Below are positions 8,523 through 17,490 of a stretch of 64,000 nt of DNA, in pieces. A model generated the notes under the pieces. That model worked only from the letters and a program-made list of their open reading frames with translations, was not told the origin of the DNA and searched no databases. This DNA is from JAKAGZ01 sp964412105 (GTDB lineage Bacteria; Bacteroidota; Ignavibacteria; Ignavibacteriales; Ignavibacteriaceae), in contig CAYPNM010000008.1 of assembly GCA_964412105.1 (NCBI GenBank), positions 30,312-94,311 on the forward strand. The letters are read 5' to 3'. The position numbers were made by a program, and so were the translations under genes. Positions within the stretch are counted from its first letter, which is position 1; every line of letters starts with the position of its first letter.

Positions 8523-9605
8523 ATGGCTGAAGAAAAAAAGAAAAGGTTAACCGATATAGGTCCACCTCACTATGAAAAATTCTTACCACCTATTATTAAA
8601 GAAAATTATGGTAAATGGAAATACCACGAGATTTTAAAACCCGGAGTAATGGTTACAGTATCCGAAACTGGTGCGAAATTATATACGGTTCGTGCAGGTT
8701 CATCAAGGTTACTCGGGATAGATAAAATCAGAAAATATGCCGACCTTGCAGATAAATATTGTGGCGGCTACTTGAGATTCACCAGCCGTCATAATGTTGA
8801 ATTCTTACTTAGTGAAGAAAAAAATATAGAACCGTTGATAAATGATTTGCAGGCTTTAGGTCATCCGATTGGCGGTATGGGTAATTCAATTTCCAGTATT
8901 GTGCATACTCAAGGTTGGATACATTGCCACTCGGCAGCTACCGATGCATCCGGTATTGTTAAATCAGTTATGGATGATTTGATAGAATATTTTACAGATA
9001 TGAAATTACCTGGAAAACTTCGAATTGCTTTAGCATGCTGCTTAAACATGTGCGGCGCGGTTCACTGCTCTGATATAGCAATATTAGGAATTCATAGGCG
9101 CCCTCCGCGAGTTAGCCATGATAAGTTAAAAGCAATGTGCGAGATTCCGTCGGTTGTTTCTGCATGCCCGACTGCTGCGATCAAACCTTCAACTTACAAT
9201 GATAAGCCTTCAGTTGAAGTTATTGAAGAAAGATGTATGTTCTGCGCTAATTGCTATACTGTTTGCCCGGCAATGCCGTTAAATGATCCGTTGAATGACG
9301 GAGTTTCAATCTGGGTCGGTGGAAAGGTATCCAATGCAAGAAGTGAACCGATGTTTTCAAAGTTGGCTATCCCATTTATACCGAACAATCCGCCTAGATG
9401 GCCTGAAGTTGTTGATGCTGTAAGAAATCTTGTTGAAGTCTGGGCGAAGGATGCAAAACCTCACGAGAGAATGGGAGAATGGATCAATCGCATCGGTTGG
9501 CCGAAATTCTTCCGTATGACAGGCATCCCGTTCCAGAAGGAACATATTGATGACTTTAAACACGCTGGTTTAACATTTAAACGTTCGGCACATTTGACAT
9601 ATTAG
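8523..9605 (+). CDS. dsrB: Dissimilatory sulfite reductase beta subunit
   Basis: Partner of DsrA in the alpha2-beta2 enzyme; the catalytically competent sirohaem is usually held mainly by DsrB. The 360 residues are typical. Visible cluster ligands are C135 (I-H-C-H) and C173-x3-C177 in A-C-C-L-N-M-C-G-A-V-H-C, and the ferredoxin insert C-M-F-C-A-N-C-Y-T-V-C-P lies near residue 240. The first residues (M-A-E-E-K) repeat the start of DsrA, as expected for ancient paralogues. dsrD begins 12 bases after the stop with a GGAG ribosome-binding site, so the genes are cotranscribed. Confidence 0.98.
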   Translation: MAEEKKKRLTDIGPPHYEKFLPPIIKENYGKWKYHEILKPGVMVTVSETGAKLYTVRAGSSRLLGIDKIRKYADLADKYCGGYLRFTSRHNVEFLLSEEKNIEPLINDLQALGHPIGGMGNSISSIVHTQGWIHCHSAATDASGIVKSVMDDLIEYFTDMKLPGKLRIALACCLNMCGAVHCSDIAILGIHRRPPRVSHDKLKAMCEIPSVVSACPTAAIKPSTYNDKPSVEVIEERCMFCANCYTVCPAMPLNDPLNDGVSIWVGGKVSNARSEPMFSKLAIPFIPNNPPRWPEVVDAVRNLVEVWAKDAKPHERMGEWINRIGWPKFFRMTGIPFQKEHIDDFKHAGLTFKRSAHLTY

Positions 9606-9617
9606 CAGGAGTTAGTT

Positions 9618-9866
9618 ATGGCTGAGCAAGTAAAAGTGGAAGAAGTATCAGACGCAATGTACAAGATGATTAAGGACAGTATGGGACAGAAAAAATGGAA
9701 AGCGACTGATTTAACTAAGGCAGTTGTGGAATTATTCGGCGATAAATGTGATAAAACTCTAGCAAAATCTGCGATCCGCGAATTAATCGAAAGTGGTAAA
9801 TGTGTTTATACATATTTTGGCGGAAGTTTTATCGAGATACCGCATAAAGAAGGTGCTGAGAATTAA
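9618..9866 (+). CDS. dsrD: DsrD, winged-helix activator of sulfite reductase
   Basis: The 82-residue length and position directly after dsrB match DsrD, a small winged-helix protein reported to stimulate DsrAB activity. The sequence has alternating amphipathic helices (A-M-Y-K-M-I-K-D-S and D-L-T-K-A-V-V-E-L-F) and a beta wing around V-Y-T-Y-F-G-G-S-F. DsrD is characteristic of organisms using the reductive Dsr pathway and is missing from most sulfur oxidisers, so it is a key directional marker here. No cofactor motif is present. Confidence 0.93.
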   Translation: MAEQVKVEEVSDAMYKMIKDSMGQKKWKATDLTKAVVELFGDKCDKTLAKSAIRELIESGKCVYTYFGGSFIEIPHKEGAEN

Positions 9867-9976
9867 AGTATTAGGATATGAAGAAATAAAGTTATAATGG
9901 AGGTATAAATATTTTAATCGTTTTATAATTTTTTTCTTTGTATCCGCATACTTTAATCTTCAATGGGTTGAAAGAA

Positions 9977-11395
9977 ATGCAATACTGTAATTATCCCAGA
10001 GTTGTAATCAGTGGTTTGTCAGGAGATTCAGGTAAGACAGTTGTGTCTTGTGGGTTGCTAGCAAGTTTTAGAGATAGGGGAATAAAGGTAGCAGGCTTCA
10101 AAAAGGGGCCCGATTATATTGATGCTGCCTGGCTTGGGCTATCTGCAGGAAAAGCTGCCCGAAATCTCGATACCTACATTATGGGGCACAAGAAAGCTAA
10201 GCAATCCTTTCTTAAGAATGCCTGTAGTGATGGTGTAAATATAATTGAAGGAAACAGGGGCCTGTTTGACGGCATCAACAACAAAGGCACTCACAGTACA
10301 TATGAACTTGCCAGAACTCTTCAATCACCAGTAATTATAGTTCAGGACGTTTCTAAAGTTACACGAACCGCAGCAGCATTTATTTTAGGATGTAAAAACC
10401 TTGATACTGAACATAATATTAAAGCAGTAGTTCTAAATCAGGTCGCAGGGAAAAGACATGAAAATCTTGCCAGAAATGCTATCGAAGATTTAACGGGCAT
10501 CCCTGTTGTAGGTGCAATTCCAAAGTTGCCCGATAATTTAATCTTACCTTCAAGATATTTCGGCTTGATAACTCCTAGTGAATTCAAGAAAAAATCCACT
10601 CTGCTGCGTGAGCTTGAAAGTATTATTCAGCAAAGCATAGATGTTGGTAAAATTTTAGATATTGCAAAAGCTGCACCTCAAATTCCTGTTGAGATACAGG
10701 AGGATCATAAAGAAATTAAAAGTAAACCTGCCGATGTAAAAATAGGTTATTTCAAAGATAAAGCATTCTCGTTCTATTATCCGGAAAATCTTGAAATGCT
10801 TATGTCGGAAGGTGCTGAACTTATTCCTATATCTTCAACGCATAATACTTATTTTGATTATCTGGATGCGCTTTACATAGGCGGCGGCTTTCCGGAAATG
10901 AATCTCACTTACATATCCATGAATCAAAAATTGATAACCTCTATAAAGCAAATGGCTGAAGATGGCTTGCCTATTTATGCAGAGTGTGGCGGACTGATGT
11001 ATCTGGCAGAAAAAATTTTATGGATGGAAAAAGAATATTTACTATCCGGTGTGCTTCCTATTGTAATTAATATGCAAGATAAACCACAAGGACATGGTTA
11101 TTGTGAAATGGTTGTGGACAGTGAAAATCCTTTTTATGAAATAGGAACGGTGCTGAAAGGGCACGAATTTCATTATTCAAAAATCTGTAATCACGATGTC
11201 AAAATTAAAAGCTGTCTGTCAGTTAATCGTGGCACTGGTTGTTTTAATGAGAGGGATGGCCTAGTGTATAAAAATGTCTTTGCAAGCTATCTGCACGTTC
11301 ATGCACTTGCGTCTCCGGAATGGGCTGCGGGAATGATTAAATGTGCAAAAAATTATAAAGAATTAAAAACTTCTCGTATGGTTGCAATTAATTAA
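9977..11395 (+). CDS. dsrN: DsrN, CbiA-like sirohaem amidase / cobyrinate a,c-diamide synthase homologue
   Basis: Glutamine-dependent ATP amidase. In dsr operons this family is thought to amidate sirohaem for DsrAB. The N-terminal P-loop is G-L-S-G-D-S-G-K-T near residue 12 of the chosen start, and the C-terminal class-I-like glutaminase has Y-I-G-G-G-F-P-E and A-E-C-G-G-L with the nucleophile Cys. ATG 9977 is preferred because it places the P-loop at the usual distance; TTG 9938 would add 13 residues. No other cobalamin genes are nearby, which supports a sirohaem role. The next gene starts 12 bases later. Confidence 0.88.
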   Translation: MQYCNYPRVVISGLSGDSGKTVVSCGLLASFRDRGIKVAGFKKGPDYIDAAWLGLSAGKAARNLDTYIMGHKKAKQSFLKNACSDGVNIIEGNRGLFDGINNKGTHSTYELARTLQSPVIIVQDVSKVTRTAAAFILGCKNLDTEHNIKAVVLNQVAGKRHENLARNAIEDLTGIPVVGAIPKLPDNLILPSRYFGLITPSEFKKKSTLLRELESIIQQSIDVGKILDIAKAAPQIPVEIQEDHKEIKSKPADVKIGYFKDKAFSFYYPENLEMLMSEGAELIPISSTHNTYFDYLDALYIGGGFPEMNLTYISMNQKLITSIKQMAEDGLPIYAECGGLMYLAEKILWMEKEYLLSGVLPIVINMQDKPQGHGYCEMVVDSENPFYEIGTVLKGHEFHYSKICNHDVKIKSCLSVNRGTGCFNERDGLVYKNVFASYLHVHALASPEWAAGMIKCAKNYKELKTSRMVAIN

Positions 11396-11407
11396 AGGAG
11401 AATTGAA

Positions 11408-11839
11408 ATGGCTAAACAGAAAGAATTAAATGAAAATTTAATTAAAACATTAAAAAAATGGCAGGTAATTGAGGACCAGTCAGTTGAATCGACAACAAAA
11501 ATTATGGCAAAAACTAAGAATCCTATCGTTAAGCATATTATGGAAATAATAAGGCAGGATTCTGCTATGCATAAAAGAATTCAGCAATTGATAATAGATA
11601 ATTTTGAAAAGCAGGCTATAACTCTCACCCCCGAGGAATTAGGCGACGTTTGGGAAATGGTAGACCACCATATTCAACTTGAAAGGGAAACGATAAGGTT
11701 GGCTGAAGAATCCAGGAAGAACAGCAAAAATTTTCTTGTCAGATACTTGCTCGGTTATTTGATGACAGATGAAAGAAAGCATAACGATGTGCTGGATCAA
11801 ATGGAGGATATAAAATCAGGTATATATCCCTATGCATAA
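11408..11839 (+). CDS. Ferritin-like four-helix protein in the dsr operon
   Basis: This 143-residue, almost all-helical protein shows the spacing of a ferritin-like di-iron bundle: acidic residues near 22-25 (I-E-D-Q-S-V-E), D-S-A-M-H-K near 51, H-H-I-Q-L-E-R-E-T near 88, and D-E-R-K-H-N-D near 123. These supply repeated Glu/Asp-x-x-His ligands. There is no rubredoxin domain and no signal peptide, so it is cytoplasmic. It sits 12 bases after dsrN and 66 before dsrL. A role in iron supply, peroxide removal or protection of the sirohaem enzyme is inferred from the fold and position only; it is not a standard Dsr subunit. Confidence 0.6.
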   Translation: MAKQKELNENLIKTLKKWQVIEDQSVESTTKIMAKTKNPIVKHIMEIIRQDSAMHKRIQQLIIDNFEKQAITLTPEELGDVWEMVDHHIQLERETIRLAEESRKNSKNFLVRYLLGYLMTDERKHNDVLDQMEDIKSGIYPYA

Positions 11840-11905
11840 TAGCTGCTGATAATTTATTTGAAAAATAACATTAATATAAAAATCAGTTCCTTTGGAGATT
11901 ATTAA

Positions 11906-13591
11906 ATGGCAAAAGTTGTAAAAAAAGCAAAAAAGTCCTTAAGTGGGTTGGCATCGCATTCGGCCGGCAGTTCTTCAGTAGAAACATCGTCACTGAGGCC
12001 TGTTCAGGTTCTTAAAATGCCTCCCTGCTCAAATACTTGTCCTAATGGAACAAATATAAGAGAATTTCTTACCACCATTAGCCAATCAGAAGATTCCGGC
12101 AGAACATATCAGGAGTCTTTTGAAAAAGCTTGGAATATTTTAACGGAAAAGAACCCGTTCCCTGCGGTTTGTGGTAGAGTTTGTCCGCATCCTTGCGAAA
12201 CGGAGTGTAACAGAAATTTTAAAGATGGTGCAGTTGGAATAAATAATCTTGAAAGGTTTGTCGGAGACTTTGCGCTAAATAATGATTTTAATTTTAAAAA
12301 AATATCCGAAGAGACTTATGCTCAAAAAGTTGCTGTTATAGGAGCCGGACCTGCTGGACTTTCCTGCGCATATCAACTGGCAAGAAAGGGTTATACTGTA
12401 ACAGTTTATGAAGCATTTAGCAAACCGGGTGGAATGTTGCGTTATGGTATTCCGGATTACAGATTACCAGTAGATATTCTTGATAAGGAAATAAAAAGAA
12501 TTGAAGCACTCGGTGTTGAAATAAAATGTAACCAGATAATCGGAAAGGATATTCCTTACGAAGATTTGCAGAAAAATTATGATGCAATTTTCGTTGGCAT
12601 TGGTGCTCACAAAGGTAAACTGCTTGGTCTTCCTAATGAAGAAGCTTCAAATGTTTATACAGGGACTGAATTTTTGCATAGAGTAAATTCAGGAGAAAAA
12701 ATAGAAGTTGGAGATAAAGTACTCGTTGTAGGTGGAGGAGATACGGCTGTTGATGCAGCCCGTGTTTCAAGAAGGCTGGGTGCAAATGTTACGATCGTCT
12801 ATAGACGCACAAAAAAAGAAATGCCCGCAATTGATGAAGAAATAGTAGGTGCAGAAGAAGAGGGTGTTATAATTGAATTGCTTGCTGCTCCCGTTGAATT
12901 TGAAAAAGAGAATGACAGGGTAACAAAGATGAAATGTCAAAGAATGGAACTGGGAGAACCGGATGAGTCCGGAAGAAGAAGACCTGTGCCAATTCCTGAT
13001 TCATTCTTTACTTTGGATGCTACTGCAGTTATCGCAGCTATTAGCCAGGAGCCCGATTTTGATGGTCTTGATATGCTTCATGAAGGAAAGGACTGGATTA
13101 AGACAGATGAAAATGGAGCTACTCAAATACCGGATACCTTTGCAGGTGGTGATGCTCTTGAGCTCGGATTGGTTACTATTGCTATTTTTAATGGAAGAAA
13201 AGCAGCCGAAACCATTCACAACAGGTTTCAGAATATTACTCCGGAACCTGAAGAGAAATTGCCGCTTATTACTCACGACCATCTTGTCTTAAACTATTAT
13301 GAAAGCAAGATAAGAAATGAACCCTTTAAACTTCCTCCTGAGGAAAGGCTAAAAGATCTAAATCTTGAAATTACATCCACATTGACTGACGAGCAGGTTA
13401 TTGAGGAAGCGAAAAGATGTATGAGCTGTGGTTCCTGTTTCGATTGTGGAACATGCTGGAGTTATTGTCAGGATCAGGCGATTGTGAAACCTGTAATCAA
13501 ACATCAGTCATATAAGTTTAAACTTGACTTTTGCAATGGATGTAAAAAATGTGCAGAAAATTGTCCGTGCGGATACATAGAAATGAGATAA
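11906..13591 (+). CDS. dsrL: DsrL, NAD(P)H:DsrABC oxidoreductase-like flavoprotein
   Basis: A homologue of the glutamate synthase small subunit with extra FeS sites. N-terminal cluster ligands are C-S-N-T-C-P and C-G-R-V-C-P-H-P-C-E-T-E-C (about residues 41-100). The FAD site is G-A-G-P-A-G-L-S and the NAD(P) site G-G-G-D-T-A-V-D-A-A. The C-terminal ferredoxin region holds C-M-S-C-G-S-C-F-D-C and C-N-G-C-K-K-C-A-E-N-C-P-C. The 561 residues are shorter than DsrL-1 of sulfur oxidisers and fit the DsrL-2 type described in reducers and disproportionators; that subtype call is inference. It would deliver NAD(P)H electrons to DsrAB-bound sulfite. Confidence 0.88.
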   Translation: MAKVVKKAKKSLSGLASHSAGSSSVETSSLRPVQVLKMPPCSNTCPNGTNIREFLTTISQSEDSGRTYQESFEKAWNILTEKNPFPAVCGRVCPHPCETECNRNFKDGAVGINNLERFVGDFALNNDFNFKKISEETYAQKVAVIGAGPAGLSCAYQLARKGYTVTVYEAFSKPGGMLRYGIPDYRLPVDILDKEIKRIEALGVEIKCNQIIGKDIPYEDLQKNYDAIFVGIGAHKGKLLGLPNEEASNVYTGTEFLHRVNSGEKIEVGDKVLVVGGGDTAVDAARVSRRLGANVTIVYRRTKKEMPAIDEEIVGAEEEGVIIELLAAPVEFEKENDRVTKMKCQRMELGEPDESGRRRPVPIPDSFFTLDATAVIAAISQEPDFDGLDMLHEGKDWIKTDENGATQIPDTFAGGDALELGLVTIAIFNGRKAAETIHNRFQNITPEPEEKLPLITHDHLVLNYYESKIRNEPFKLPPEERLKDLNLEITSTLTDEQVIEEAKRCMSCGSCFDCGTCWSYCQDQAIVKPVIKHQSYKFKLDFCNGCKKCAENCPCGYIEMR

Positions 13592-13719
13592 CAGGAAAAA
13601 TTTAGAATGCGGTAAAACATTAAATACTGTTCCAAATTATGTATATAAATATTAGGACCAAGAGAGATCAGAGAAGTAAATAAATAAATTTTTTATAAAC
13701 AATTTTAAGGAATCAAACT

Positions 13720-14037
13720 ATGCCAGTATTTGAATATCAAGATCTTAAGGTAGAAGTGGACGAAGATGGTTTTATTCAGAAACCTGAAGAGTGGAATGAG
13801 GAAGTTGCAAAAGCACTTGCAACAACCGAAGATGTTCAGAATATGACTGAAGCTCATTGGAAAATTATTTACTATCTCCGCGATTATTATAAAAAATATG
13901 GTATCGCTCCAATGATACGAAAACTCTGCAAGGAGACGGGTTTTACATTAAAGGAAATTTATGAATTATATCCATCGGGTCCGGCAAAAGGAGCCTGTAA
14001 AGTAGCAGGCTTAACAAAACCGACTGGTTGCGTATAA
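13720..14037 (+). CDS. dsrC: DsrC, sulfur-carrier protein of sulfite reduction
   Basis: Small substrate-carrier protein that forms the trisulfide with DsrAB and is re-reduced by DsrMKJOP. Both functional cysteines are present: CysB at penultimate position 104 (G-C-V end) and CysA 11 residues earlier at 93 (K-G-A-C-K-V). This distinguishes a true DsrC from TusE or RspA homologues. The 105-residue length is canonical, with the winged-helix stretch Y-L-R-D-Y-Y-K-K-Y-G-I-A-P visible. An AAGGAA ribosome-binding site lies upstream, and the gene is separated from dsrL by 128 bases, which leaves room for its own promoter. Confidence 0.97.
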   Translation: MPVFEYQDLKVEVDEDGFIQKPEEWNEEVAKALATTEDVQNMTEAHWKIIYYLRDYYKKYGIAPMIRKLCKETGFTLKEIYELYPSGPAKGACKVAGLTKPTGCV

Positions 14038-14065
14038 ATATATTAATGCAATTTCCTAAAATAGG

Positions 14066-14608
14066 TTGAATGACAGCGATACTGAAATTATAGAAGTTCA
14101 AATGCTTAATAAATTATTATTGCAGAAAAAAAATATCATAGTCGATAAATGGATAGATTCCATAATAATCTCATATCCAAAAGAGACTTATGAATTTTTA
14201 CGATTACAAAAAAATCGTTTCAGTAATCCTGCAGGTTATATAATATCCGACTGCGCTGAGAAGATTTTCAGCGAAATAATGAATGGATACAATGTGGAAG
14301 CAATTAATCGATCGCTAAACGATATTATCAAGTTACGTGCGGTTCAGGATTTTTTGCCTTCACAGGCAGTAGGTTTTGTATTTATTCTAAAGCAAATAAT
14401 ACGGTCAGAAATTGATGTTGAAATTCATGATGGAAAAATATCACAGGAATTTTCTGAACTGGATAAGCGGATTGATAAAACTGCTCTAGCTGCATTCAAC
14501 CTTTACGCTGAAGCAAGGGAAAAAATTTATCAAATCCGGCTAAAAGACTTAAAAGCAAGATTACCTTATAGCAAGGAAATTGACTTAAACGGGAAGAGCA
14601 AAAATTAA
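14066..14608 (+). CDS. RsbRD N-terminal-like (globin-fold) protein upstream of dsrM
   Basis: This 180-residue helical protein looks like the RsbRD N-terminal non-haem globin domain: an early K-x-x-I-x-D-K-W-x-D-S-I-I helix, the motif Y-P-K-E-T-Y-E-F-L, then F-L-P-S-Q-A-V-G-F-V-F-I-L-K followed by an A-F-N-L-Y-A-E-A-R-E-K-I helix. No STAS or output domain is attached. The start is TTG 14066; ATG 14102 is an alternative and no clear ribosome-binding site decides between them. It lies 28 bases after dsrC and 47 before dsrM, so it may sense redox or interact with DsrC/DsrMK. The function is inferred. Confidence 0.55.
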   Translation: MNDSDTEIIEVQMLNKLLLQKKNIIVDKWIDSIIISYPKETYEFLRLQKNRFSNPAGYIISDCAEKIFSEIMNGYNVEAINRSLNDIIKLRAVQDFLPSQAVGFVFILKQIIRSEIDVEIHDGKISQEFSELDKRIDKTALAAFNLYAEAREKIYQIRLKDLKARLPYSKEIDLNGKSKN

Positions 14609-14655
14609 ATTCATTGTTTTTGTGCTAATAGCAATGATAATTTGAAGGAAATTAG

Positions 14656-15648
14656 ATGAACATTATCTTTTCTCTGATTACGATCATTGTATTAATAATT
14701 GCAGCTATTCTAGGAGCTGGCACTGCAAAATTGGATTACTTGTTTGGAGTAATTTTCCCTTATGCGGGTATTTCAATTTTTATTTTTGGCATTGTGTACA
14801 GAGTTATTAAGTGGTCAAGATCACCGGTACCTTTTCATATTCCCACAGTCGCTGGACAACAGAAATCGCTTCCTTGGATAAAAAGCAGCAAACTGGAGAG
14901 TCCACATACATCGATTGGCGTTGTAGGAAGAATGCTGCTCGAAATTTTACTATTTCGATCTTTGTTCAGAAATACCAAAGGGGAATTAAAAGAGGGACCG
15001 AGGTTAGTATATGGTAGCAGCAAATATTTATGGTTTGGTGCAATTTTGTTTCACTGGTCTTTGTTGATTATAGTATTGCGCCATTTTAGATTTTTTACCG
15101 AACCCGTTCCTTATTTCGTGAATGTATTGCAGAATTTTGACGGCTTTTTGCAAGTCGGGGTTCCGGGCCTTTTCATTACTGATATTCTCATTGTAGCTGC
15201 TTTGCTTTATCTTGCTCTTAGGAGAATAACTGATTCAAAACTAAGATATATTTCACTTTCATCGGATTTTTTCCCTCTATTTCTTTTGCTTGGTATTGCT
15301 ATTACCGGCATTCTTATGCGGTACTTTTTCAGGGAGGACCTTTTGAGTATAAAGGAACTGGCAATCGGGCTTTTTACTTTTCATCCCTTAGTACCTGTCG
15401 GCGTTGGTGTTTTATTTTATGTCCATTTATTTCTTGTGTCTGTTTTGCTTGCTTATTTCCCTTTCAGCAAGTTGCTGCATATGCCGGGGATATTCCTTTC
15501 ACCGACAAGAAATCTGGCTAATAACAGCAGGTCGAAAAGACACGTAAATCCTTGGAACTATCCTGTTCCGGTGCATACTTATGCGGAATATGAAGATGAA
15601 TTTAGGGATAAAATGAAGGCTGCTGAATTGCCGCTTGAGAAAGATTAG
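14656..15648 (+). CDS. dsrM: DsrM, cytochrome b subunit of DsrMKJOP
   Basis: NarI-like membrane cytochrome b of 330 residues that binds menaquinol and two b haems and passes electrons to DsrK. Hydrophobic helices occur near residues 3-22, 30-50, 125-145, 170-190, 205-225 and 250-275. Histidines in candidate haem-ligand positions include L-F-H-W-S-L-L, V-L-R-H-F-R-F-F, F-H-P-L-V-P and Y-V-H-L-F with S-K-L-L-H-M. The C-terminal tail is hydrophilic. An AAGGAAATTAG site precedes the ATG. It is followed by dsrK after 55 bases. Confidence 0.95.
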   Translation: MNIIFSLITIIVLIIAAILGAGTAKLDYLFGVIFPYAGISIFIFGIVYRVIKWSRSPVPFHIPTVAGQQKSLPWIKSSKLESPHTSIGVVGRMLLEILLFRSLFRNTKGELKEGPRLVYGSSKYLWFGAILFHWSLLIIVLRHFRFFTEPVPYFVNVLQNFDGFLQVGVPGLFITDILIVAALLYLALRRITDSKLRYISLSSDFFPLFLLLGIAITGILMRYFFREDLLSIKELAIGLFTFHPLVPVGVGVLFYVHLFLVSVLLAYFPFSKLLHMPGIFLSPTRNLANNSRSKRHVNPWNYPVPVHTYAEYEDEFRDKMKAAELPLEKD

Positions 15649-15703
15649 AATGATTATTAGCGATAAATATTGTTCATAAAATTCTGTTAGATAAGGATAA
15701 AGG

Positions 15704-17308
15704 ATGTCTGAATCAAAATTAAAACCTGAAGAATTAGCGGAACAAGTTGATTATGATATTTCCGGGGAAAATTGGTTAAATCCCTCAGTCGAGTTTAGAC
15801 GTGGAGTTTTTAACTACAGCGGCACTCCGCAAAGTGTTGAATATTTACAGCAGCCCAATCCACGCAAGTGGCAACCTACCGACCCAGACTGGAAACTTCC
15901 TGAAAACTGGAAAGAAATTATCTTAAAAGGCTTAAAAGATAGATTGCATAGGTTTCGTTCTCTTCAATTATTTATGGATATATGCGTTCGCTGCGGTGCT
16001 TGTGCGGATAAATGTCATTTCTTCTTAGGATCAGGCGATCCAAAGAATATGCCTGTGCTGAGGGCAGAACTTTTAAGGTCTGTTTATAGGAATGATTTTA
16101 CTCTTGCTGGGAAACTCTTCGGAAAATTTTCAGGATCCCGCGAGCTAACAATTGATGTAGTCAAAGAGTGGTTTTATTATTTCTTTCAGTGCACCCAATG
16201 CAGGCGTTGTTCAGTATTTTGTCCTTATGGTATTGATACAGCGGAGATTACAATTTTAGTAAGAGAGCTCCTGAATTTAATTGGAATTAATATTGATTGG
16301 ATAATTACTCCAGTCGCTAATAGTTTCAGGACAGGAAATCACTTGGGTATCCAACCTCATGGTTTTAAAGACAGTATTGAATTTGCTGTTGATGAACTTG
16401 AATCAATTACAGGAATAAAGGTTGACGCTCCAATAAATAAAAAGGGTGCTGAAATTCTTTTTGTTGCTCCTTCCGCGGATTATTTCGGTACACCACACTA
16501 TTTCACCTTACTCGGTTATTTGGCTTTGTTTCATGAAATTGGGCTCGATTATACATGGAGCACTTATGCATCCGAAGGAGGTAACTTTGGTTCATTTATT
16601 TCGCATGATTTGATGAAATCTCTGAACGCGAAAATTTATGCAGAGGCTAAAAGGCTTGGCGTAAAATGGATACTCGGGGGGGAATGCGGGCATATGTGGA
16701 GGGTTCTGCATCAATATATGGATACTTTAAATGGACCCGCAGATTTTTTGGAACAACCTGTTTCTCCGATAACTGGCACTAGGTTTGAAAATACTAAATC
16801 CACAAAAATGGTTCACATCTGTGAATTTACATCGGATTTAATAAAGAATGATAAACTTAAGCTGGATAAAAATCGAAATAATCACTGGAGGGTAACGTTC
16901 CACGATTCGTGTAATCCCGCCAGGGCAATGGGATTGATTGAAGAGCCGCGATACATCATAAACAATGTTTGCAACAATTTCTTTGAAATGCCCGATAACA
17001 CAATTAAAGAACAAACATTTTGCTGTGGAAGTGGTGCGGGGCTTGGTACAGATGAAAATTTTGAAATGCGGATGCGCGGGGGTTTGCCAAGAGCAAATGC
17101 AGTTAAGTTCGTAAAGGAAGAGCATAATGTTAATTATTTAGGATGCATTTGCGCTATTGATAAAGCTACACTTCCTCCCTTAATGGATTACTGGGTCGGA
17201 GGCGTGGAGGTTGGCGGCATTCACGAATTAGTCGGCAATGCATTGTTAATGAAAGGAGAAAAAGAAAGGACAACTGATTTACGCGGCGATTCTTTATCAG
17301 TTAGTTAA
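15704..17308 (+). CDS. dsrK: DsrK, HdrD-like catalytic subunit of DsrMKJOP
   Basis: Cytoplasm-facing FeS subunit that reduces the DsrC trisulfide/disulfide. Two [4Fe-4S] ferredoxin motifs are present (C94-V-R-C-G-A-C-A-D-K-C104 and C-T-Q-C-R-R-C-S-V-F-C-P near 162). A CCG-type catalytic cluster follows, with H-D-S-C-N-P-A-R, F-C-C-G-S-G-A-G and Y-L-G-C-I-C near residues 405-485, as in heterodisulfide reductases. The 534 residues are typical. No membrane helix is seen, consistent with anchoring by DsrM. A 182-base spacer with a strong inverted repeat separates it from dsrJ, which breaks the otherwise tight operon. Confidence 0.96.
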   Translation: MSESKLKPEELAEQVDYDISGENWLNPSVEFRRGVFNYSGTPQSVEYLQQPNPRKWQPTDPDWKLPENWKEIILKGLKDRLHRFRSLQLFMDICVRCGACADKCHFFLGSGDPKNMPVLRAELLRSVYRNDFTLAGKLFGKFSGSRELTIDVVKEWFYYFFQCTQCRRCSVFCPYGIDTAEITILVRELLNLIGINIDWIITPVANSFRTGNHLGIQPHGFKDSIEFAVDELESITGIKVDAPINKKGAEILFVAPSADYFGTPHYFTLLGYLALFHEIGLDYTWSTYASEGGNFGSFISHDLMKSLNAKIYAEAKRLGVKWILGGECGHMWRVLHQYMDTLNGPADFLEQPVSPITGTRFENTKSTKMVHICEFTSDLIKNDKLKLDKNRNNHWRVTFHDSCNPARAMGLIEEPRYIINNVCNNFFEMPDNTIKEQTFCCGSGAGLGTDENFEMRMRGGLPRANAVKFVKEEHNVNYLGCICAIDKATLPPLMDYWVGGVEVGGIHELVGNALLMKGEKERTTDLRGDSLSVS

Positions 17309-17388
17309 TCAGAAAAGCTGTTTGTTCTTTTAATAATTGGGTTTGAATGTTAAAGATTTTCAATTTGTAGAATGGGTCTATAGAATAA

Positions 17389-17470
17389 TTCTTCGCAGTT
17401 CTCTTTTTCGTTATTTATTTCGTGCTGACCCCGCGTAATAATCTAAGGTTGCTCAGAGGACTGCGAAGAA
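17389..17470 (+). repeat. Long inverted repeat / RNA stem between dsrK and dsrJ
   Basis: Arms 17389-17404 and 17455-17470 pair over 16 bases, with a single G-U wobble at RNA level and a 50-base loop. The structure ends 20 bases before the dsrJ ATG. No U-run follows directly, so a classical terminator is unlikely. Processing site, ribosome-access control, attenuator or small mobile-element remnant are the options; no target-site duplication is evident. Confidence 0.7.
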
Positions 17471-17490
17471 GATTTTAACAGGTAATAATT

